Shown: positions 6,592 through 9,689 of the stretch, in pieces
How the letters are laid out: the number at the start of each line of letters is the position of its first letter
Position numbering within the stretch: the first letter of the stretch is position 1
Assembly: GCA_943326315.2 (NCBI GenBank)
Contig: CALPSU020000077.1
Span: forward strand, 1-9,689
Reading direction: 5' to 3'
DNA length: 9,689 nt
DNA from: Chryseobacterium gleum
GTDB lineage: Bacteria; Bacteroidota; Bacteroidia; Flavobacteriales_D; Crocinitomicaceae
Program-made: the position numbers and the translations under genes
The notes under the pieces: model-generated
The model's input: the letters and a program-made list of their open reading frames with translations, nothing else
Databases searched by the model: none
What the model was told of the DNA's origin: nothing

Positions 6592-7161
6592 TTAAAAAGT
6601 ATCATTCACCCAATTCTGAATAATTTTTCTTCCATCTGGTGTTAAAATGGATTCAGGATGAAACTGAACTCCTTTTGTATTATATTTTTTATGTCTTAGA
6701 GCCATAATTTCATTTTCATTTGAATGAAGTGTAACTTCTAATTCTTCTGGTAAATCATTTTGCACTTTCCAACTGTGATAACGTCCGACTTGAAATTCAT
6801 TTGGTAAATTTTGAAATAAAAGATCCTCCTTAATCTTATAGACCAAAGATGATTTTCCATGAATAGGAGATTTACATTGCTCGAGCTTTCCTCCAAAAGC
6901 TTCTGCAATTGCTTGATGACCTAAACAGATGCCTAAGATTTTTTTCTTACCTGAATATCTTTTAATTATTGAAATTAATTCTCCGGCTTCACTTGGAATA
7001 CCAGGGCCAGGAGACAATAGTATTGCATCACAACTGTCTAATTCATCATAATTTATTTGATTATTACGTTGGATTAGTATTTCACCTTCAATACTTTCTT
7101 TTAAATAACGAACGAGATTAAAAACGAACGAATCAAAGTTATCTATTACTGCTATTTTCAT
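6592..7161 (-). CDS. trpG: Anthranilate synthase component II (glutamine amidotransferase)
   Basis: TrpG is a class I glutamine amidotransferase that releases ammonia from glutamine and passes it to TrpE in the anthranilate synthase complex. The 189 residues form a stand-alone amidotransferase domain. The product begins with the typical IDNFDSFVFNLV. The oxyanion region LLSPGPGIP is at 48-56, and the nucleophile Cys79 lies in GICLGHQAIAEAFGG. His168 and Glu170 in VQFHPESILT complete the triad. RYHSW at 127-131 is also characteristic. In many bacteria one TrpG serves both anthranilate and p-aminobenzoate synthases, so a shared PabA role is possible. The ATG lies 4 bases after the trpE stop, so translation is probably coupled. 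The stop codon lies at the edge of a hairpin repeat. Confidence 0.97.
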   Translation of the reverse strand: MKIAVIDNFDSFVFNLVRYLKESIEGEILIQRNNQINYDELDSCDAILLSPGPGIPSEAGELISIIKRYSGKKKILGICLGHQAIAEAFGGKLEQCKSPIHGKSSLVYKIKEDLLFQNLPNEFQVGRYHSWKVQNDLPEELEVTLHSNENEIMALRHKKYNTKGVQFHPESILTPDGRKIIQNWVNDTF

Positions 7162-7165
7162 TGGA

Positions 7166-8617
7166 TTATATTAATGGTAAATGTTGGTTGGATATGTGAT
7201 GTTGAGGGTTGGCGTGGGGTTGGGGTTGGGCATGCCCTGTCCCTACGACAGCGGTATTAATCGCCGTTCTTACGGCTCTTAATTTATGATGAACTTCCTG
7301 GGTTTCGCTATCGATATTTGAATCTAAAACGACTCCTGATCCTGCTCTATAATGTAGCCTATTGTTTTTACTCAACATACTTCTAATAACAATTGCCATA
7401 TTTAAATCTCCATTCATTCCAATCATTCCAATTGCTCCTCCATAAAAATCTCTTGTAGTTTTTTCGTAGTTCGAAATCAATTCTAATGCTTTTGGCTTAG
7501 GTGTTCCAGATAAAGTTCCTGCTGGAAATGAACTATTTAAAATCTGAAATGGATTCAATTCATCAATTTGTCCAGTCACTTTTGAAACTAAATGTATAAC
7601 ATGACTAAAATGCTGCACCTCTTTATACGTTTCTACCTTTACATTTGAACAGTACTTACTTAGATCATTTCTAGCTAAATCAACTAGCATTGTGTGCTCT
7701 GCATTTTCTTTCTCATCATTGATCAGAAAATGGATACGTTCATTATCAATTTTAGCTTCACCTGTTTTAGGAACTGTTCCTGCAATAGGATGAATTTCTA
7801 CTTTTCCATTTTCAATTTTCAATTGTGCTTCAGGGGAAGATCCAAATAATCGGTATTCTTCAAAATCGAAATAGAAAAGATAAGGTGATGGATTCAGTCT
7901 TCTTAACTGACGATAAACTTGAAAATCATCCCCAAAAAATTCTTGAGAAAATAAATTAGAAACAACCAATTGAAAAACATCTCCTCTTAAACAATGAGAT
8001 TTAGCTTTTTCAACTAATTTCCCAAATTCATCATCCGTAAAATCTGCTTTCTCTACTCCTATTTTTTCAAAAGGAAAATCTGTAAAAGGACGTTTGTATA
8101 ATAACTTTTCTATCTCTATCTCATCATTTGAATTTGGAATCAAGCTGTTTGAAATAATCTGACCGTTATCTCTAAAATGGTCTATTACAAGTATGTATTT
8201 AAACAAGAAAAAGTGTACGTCAGGAATTTCCAATGAACTTCTTTTCTTTTGAATATGATTTTCATCCAGTAAAGCAAATTCAAATCCAATTCTTCCAAAA
8301 AAACCATTGTAAATATTTGATTCCTTTTCAAATTGAAATGAATTTAAAACTTCTTGAATTTGAAGCGATGCTGAAATAGCAGTATTTAATTCTATTGAAT
8401 TAGTTTCAGTTTCAGTCTGAATTATTATGAAATTTTTATCTACTTTAATTTCAATAATTGGTTCCAATCCTATGAACGATTTACTATCACTTCTTGAATG
8501 ATAATCATTACTTTCTAGTAAACACGTTTTTCTATAATGGTTTCGAAGAGACATATAAAGCTCTACTGGTGTATGAACATCCGAATTAAAGGAAGTACTT
8601 TTTGTATAAATCTGCAT
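7166..8617 (-). CDS. trpE: Anthranilate synthase component I
   Basis: TrpE aminates chorismate and eliminates pyruvate to give anthranilate, the committed step. The 483-residue protein has an N-terminal regulatory region and a chorismate-binding domain at about 192-453. The latter carries HPIAGTVPKTG (277-287), DEKENAEHTMLVDLARND (301-318), SFPAGTLSGTPKPKALE (363-379), GGAIGMIG (393-400) and RAGSGVVLDSN (424-434). LLES at 33-36 and NPSPYLFYF at 242-250 match the tryptophan-binding elements of feedback-inhibited TrpE, so inhibition by Trp is inferred. The ATG at 8617-8615 lies 43 bases beyond the leader terminator. Oddity: residues from about 457 to 483 are encoded by a G/C-rich dispersed repeat and form a His/Pro/Gln/Asn-rich tail (GHAQPQPHANPQHH) that looks unrelated to the enzyme fold. 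Confidence 0.97.
   Translation of the reverse strand: MQIYTKSTSFNSDVHTPVELYMSLRNHYRKTCLLESNDYHSRSDSKSFIGLEPIIEIKVDKNFIIIQTETETNSIELNTAISASLQIQEVLNSFQFEKESNIYNGFFGRIGFEFALLDENHIQKKRSSLEIPDVHFFLFKYILVIDHFRDNGQIISNSLIPNSNDEIEIEKLLYKRPFTDFPFEKIGVEKADFTDDEFGKLVEKAKSHCLRGDVFQLVVSNLFSQEFFGDDFQVYRQLRRLNPSPYLFYFDFEEYRLFGSSPEAQLKIENGKVEIHPIAGTVPKTGEAKIDNERIHFLINDEKENAEHTMLVDLARNDLSKYCSNVKVETYKEVQHFSHVIHLVSKVTGQIDELNPFQILNSSFPAGTLSGTPKPKALELISNYEKTTRDFYGGAIGMIGMNGDLNMAIVIRSMLSKNNRLHYRAGSGVVLDSNIDSETQEVHHKLRAVRTAINTAVVGTGHAQPQPHANPQHHISNQHLPLI
7201..7249. repeat. GGGACAGGGC-type repeat embedded in the trpE 3' end
   Basis: This is a diverged copy of the trpB-trpA element. It contains the perfect 10-base palindrome GGGCATGCCC (7228-7237) followed by TGTCCCTACGAC, matching GCCCTGTCCCTAAGAC at 2891-2906. 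On the other side lies a degenerate GTTGGG-rich run (7201-7230), comparable with the tandem GTTGGGACG units of the first copy. The outer half of one hairpin arm is lost. Both copies have the same orientation in the operon. This copy lies in frame and encodes trpE residues from about 457, ending shortly before the stop. Confidence 0.8.
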
Positions 8618-8660
8618 TTTTAATATTATAAAGAGTAAAAAGAAAATGTTTAGAACAAAA

Positions 8661-8691
8661 AAAACGGCTTGTCAGTGTGACAAGCCGTTTT
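8661..8691 (-). terminator. Intrinsic terminator of the trp leader (attenuator)
   Basis: A 14-bp perfect hairpin with a 3-base loop: arms 8661-8674 and 8678-8691, core CGGCTTGTCA. On the operon strand it is followed directly by a run of eight T (8664-8657), the classic Rho-independent form. It lies between the trpL stop codon (25 nt upstream) and the trpE start (43 nt downstream). It would therefore stop transcription before trpE unless the hairpin is prevented from forming. Confidence 0.93.
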
Positions 8692-8750
8692 ATAATATCT
8701 TATTAGGAATTACAAATTAGCACAAAGCACACCAACTATTCGTTGTGTGC
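8661..8750 (-). promoter_or_regulatory. trp attenuator: alternative leader RNA structures
   Basis: Three pairing options can be drawn on the operon strand. Hairpin 1:2 pairs GCACACAAC (8750-8742) with GTTGGTGTGC (8736-8727) through a 5-base loop with one bulged G. The antiterminator pairs GTTGGTGTG (8736-8728) with CACACTGAC (8679-8671), 9 bp including two wobbles, and uses bases of the terminator loop and right arm. The terminator is at 8691-8661. Segment 1 begins on the last base of Trp codon 12, so a ribosome stalled at Trp codons 11-12 would cover it and free segment 2 for antitermination. When Trp is plentiful, hairpin 1:2 or the ribosome at the stop would leave the terminator free. The pairings were found by eye, without energy calculation. 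Confidence 0.75.
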
Positions 8751-8785
8751 CACCAAAAATTTGTATTTGATATATTTCTTTTCAT
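8717..8785 (-). CDS. trpL: trp operon leader peptide
   Basis: A 22-codon ORF from ATG (8785-8783) to TAA (8719-8717), lying 99 bases before trpE on the same strand. Three of its 22 codons are Trp (TGG), at residues 11, 12 and 18, within NFWWHTTNSWC. Trp is the rarest amino acid in most proteins, so this enrichment directly before a trp operon and an intrinsic terminator is strong evidence for an attenuation leader. The peptide itself is presumably not functional; its translation senses charged tRNA-Trp. The frame is open upstream to a GTG at 8806-8804 preceded by an A-run, which would give 29 residues. I chose the ATG as the simpler start, but the GTG has the more typical A-rich context for Bacteroidetes. 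Confidence 0.85.
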   Translation of the reverse strand: MKRNISNTNFWWHTTNSWCALC

Positions 8786-8861
8786 TGTTGCTACAAATGT
8801 TTTCACTTTTTTTTCGATAAAACAACACAATTGTCAATTATTTTTTTTCTCTTTGTGAAAA
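8786..8861. promoter_or_regulatory. Divergent promoter spacer between trpL and the acyltransferase gene
   Basis: This 76-base AT-rich spacer has to hold the trp promoter, unless it overlaps the acyltransferase gene, and probably also that gene's own promoter. The best match to the Bacteroidetes -7 box (TAnnTTTG) on the trp strand is AACATTTG (8801-8794), five of six fixed positions, with a TTG 21 bases upstream (8825-8823). It would place the transcript start almost at the trpL ATG. A near-perfect inverted repeat frames the spacer: GTTTTCACTTTT (8799-8810) and AAAAGTGAAAAAC (8858-8870). Exact promoter positions are not secure. Confidence 0.35.
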
Positions 8862-9689
8862 GTGAAAAACAACAACTCTGTAATATATTTTAAAAATTTA
8901 GACGGATTAAGAGCATTAGCAGCACTTTCTGTCGTTTTTTTCCATTTAAGCCTGAGGTTTAGATATCCAAATACTCATTTTTACGAATTATTAAATTTCA
9001 CTTTTAAATTTGGTGGTGATGGAGGAAGCTTGGGGGTTTGTTTCTTTTTCATTTTGAGCGGTTTCTTAATAACTTATCTCCTTTTTGATGAAAAATCTAA
9101 AAATGGAAATGTCAATATTCTAAAATTTTATATGCGAAGAGTTCTTAGAATTTGGCCTCTTTATTACCTTACTTTAATTATTGGATTTATCATTTATCCA
9201 TTAATCATGCATTTTTCTAGTCAGGCATATACTGAAAATGCTAGTCCGTTTTTATATTCCATATTCTCTGCAAATTTTGATCATATTTATAATGGAGGTC
9301 CTGGCAATGGACTTTTAGGAGTTCAGTGGAGCGTTTCAATAGAAGAACAATTCTACTTGTTTTGGCCTATTTTATTTTATGCCTTTTGCAAAAAAAAATA
9401 TTATCCATTTATTCTATTATCTATTATAATTATTTCCGAAAACATCTATTTTCAAGCAACCGATTCTTATGAAGATCAGTATTCCAACTACTATCATTTA
9501 TATACTAATCTAAGGTTTTTAGCACTTGGTGCTTTAGGTGCGTACATTTGTTTTTATAAAATAAATTGGCTCATTTTTGTTTTTCAAAAATTAAATAAAC
9601 TTGTACATTTTTTGATTTATTTCTTTGGATTTTTTATGATATTTTTTCATACGCGATTAAGCCTTAAATTTGATTGGTTTGATGAAATA
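8862..9689 (+). CDS. Membrane acyltransferase, acyltransferase-3 (OafA/YrhL-type) family, 3' end cut
   Basis: An open frame of 276 codons runs off the right edge. Proteins of this family are integral membrane enzymes, usually with about ten helices, that transfer acetyl or other acyl groups to surface polysaccharides, peptidoglycan or small molecules. Visible family features are NLDGLRALAALSVVFFH at 12-28, including the conserved Arg17 and His28, then FFFILSGFLIT (61-71), the RRVLRIWPLYYL stretch (92-103), and QWSVSIEEQFYLFWP (155-169) with its conserved acidic pair. Several further hydrophobic helices follow. The start is a GTG at 8862: an in-frame TGA at 8856-8858 lies just upstream and no ATG precedes the conserved motif. 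The acceptor substrate is unknown. The gene is divergent from the trp operon, and no functional link to it is evident. Confidence 0.9.
   Translation, partial: MKNNNSVIYFKNLDGLRALAALSVVFFHLSLRFRYPNTHFYELLNFTFKFGGDGGSLGVCFFFILSGFLITYLLFDEKSKNGNVNILKFYMRRVLRIWPLYYLTLIIGFIIYPLIMHFSSQAYTENASPFLYSIFSANFDHIYNGGPGNGLLGVQWSVSIEEQFYLFWPILFYAFCKKKYYPFILLSIIIISENIYFQATDSYEDQYSNYYHLYTNLRFLALGALGAYICFYKINWLIFVFQKLNKLVHFLIYFFGFFMIFFHTRLSLKFDWFDEI

Overview
The window comes from an AT-rich bacterial chromosome, most likely a member of the Flavobacteriia (Bacteroidetes), close to Flavobacterium. The grounds are A/T-rich tracts rather than clear Shine-Dalgarno sequences before start codons, an RprY-type response regulator, the trp order E-G-D-C-F-B-A, and short G/C-rich dispersed repeats in otherwise AT-rich spacers. 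The species cannot be named from this sequence alone.

Left part (1-2017). A truncated response regulator runs leftwards off the edge. A 449-base AT-rich spacer separates it from a divergent, complete OmpR/RprY-type response regulator, and tsaB (tRNA t6A synthesis) follows 9 bases later in the same direction. No histidine kinase gene lies beside the complete regulator inside the window.

Central part (2018-8617, minus strand). This is a complete tryptophan operon, transcribed right to left: trpE, trpG, trpD, trpC, trpF, trpB, trpA. Together the genes encode every step from chorismate to L-tryptophan, and all key catalytic residues that I could place are present. Most junctions are tight (4-nt gap E/G, 10-nt gap D/C, 4-nt overlap F/B). 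The three loose junctions (G/D, C/F, B/A) each hold a G/C-rich repeat. A further repeat copy has been absorbed into the 3' end of trpE, giving a repeat-encoded tail of about 27 residues.

Operon control (8618-8861). Upstream of trpE is a short leader ORF that I call trpL (22 codons; Trp at residues 11, 12 and 18). It is followed by a 14-bp terminator hairpin with eight U residues. Mutually exclusive pairings can be drawn between the leader coding region and the terminator. This is the layout of a ribosome-mediated transcription attenuator responding to tryptophan supply, and it is the most interesting element of the window.

Right part (8862-9689, plus strand). A divergent membrane acyltransferase of the acyltransferase-3/OafA family starts at a GTG and runs off the right edge. 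Only 76 bases separate its start from that of trpL, so the trp promoter and the acyltransferase promoter must share or overlap this spacer.
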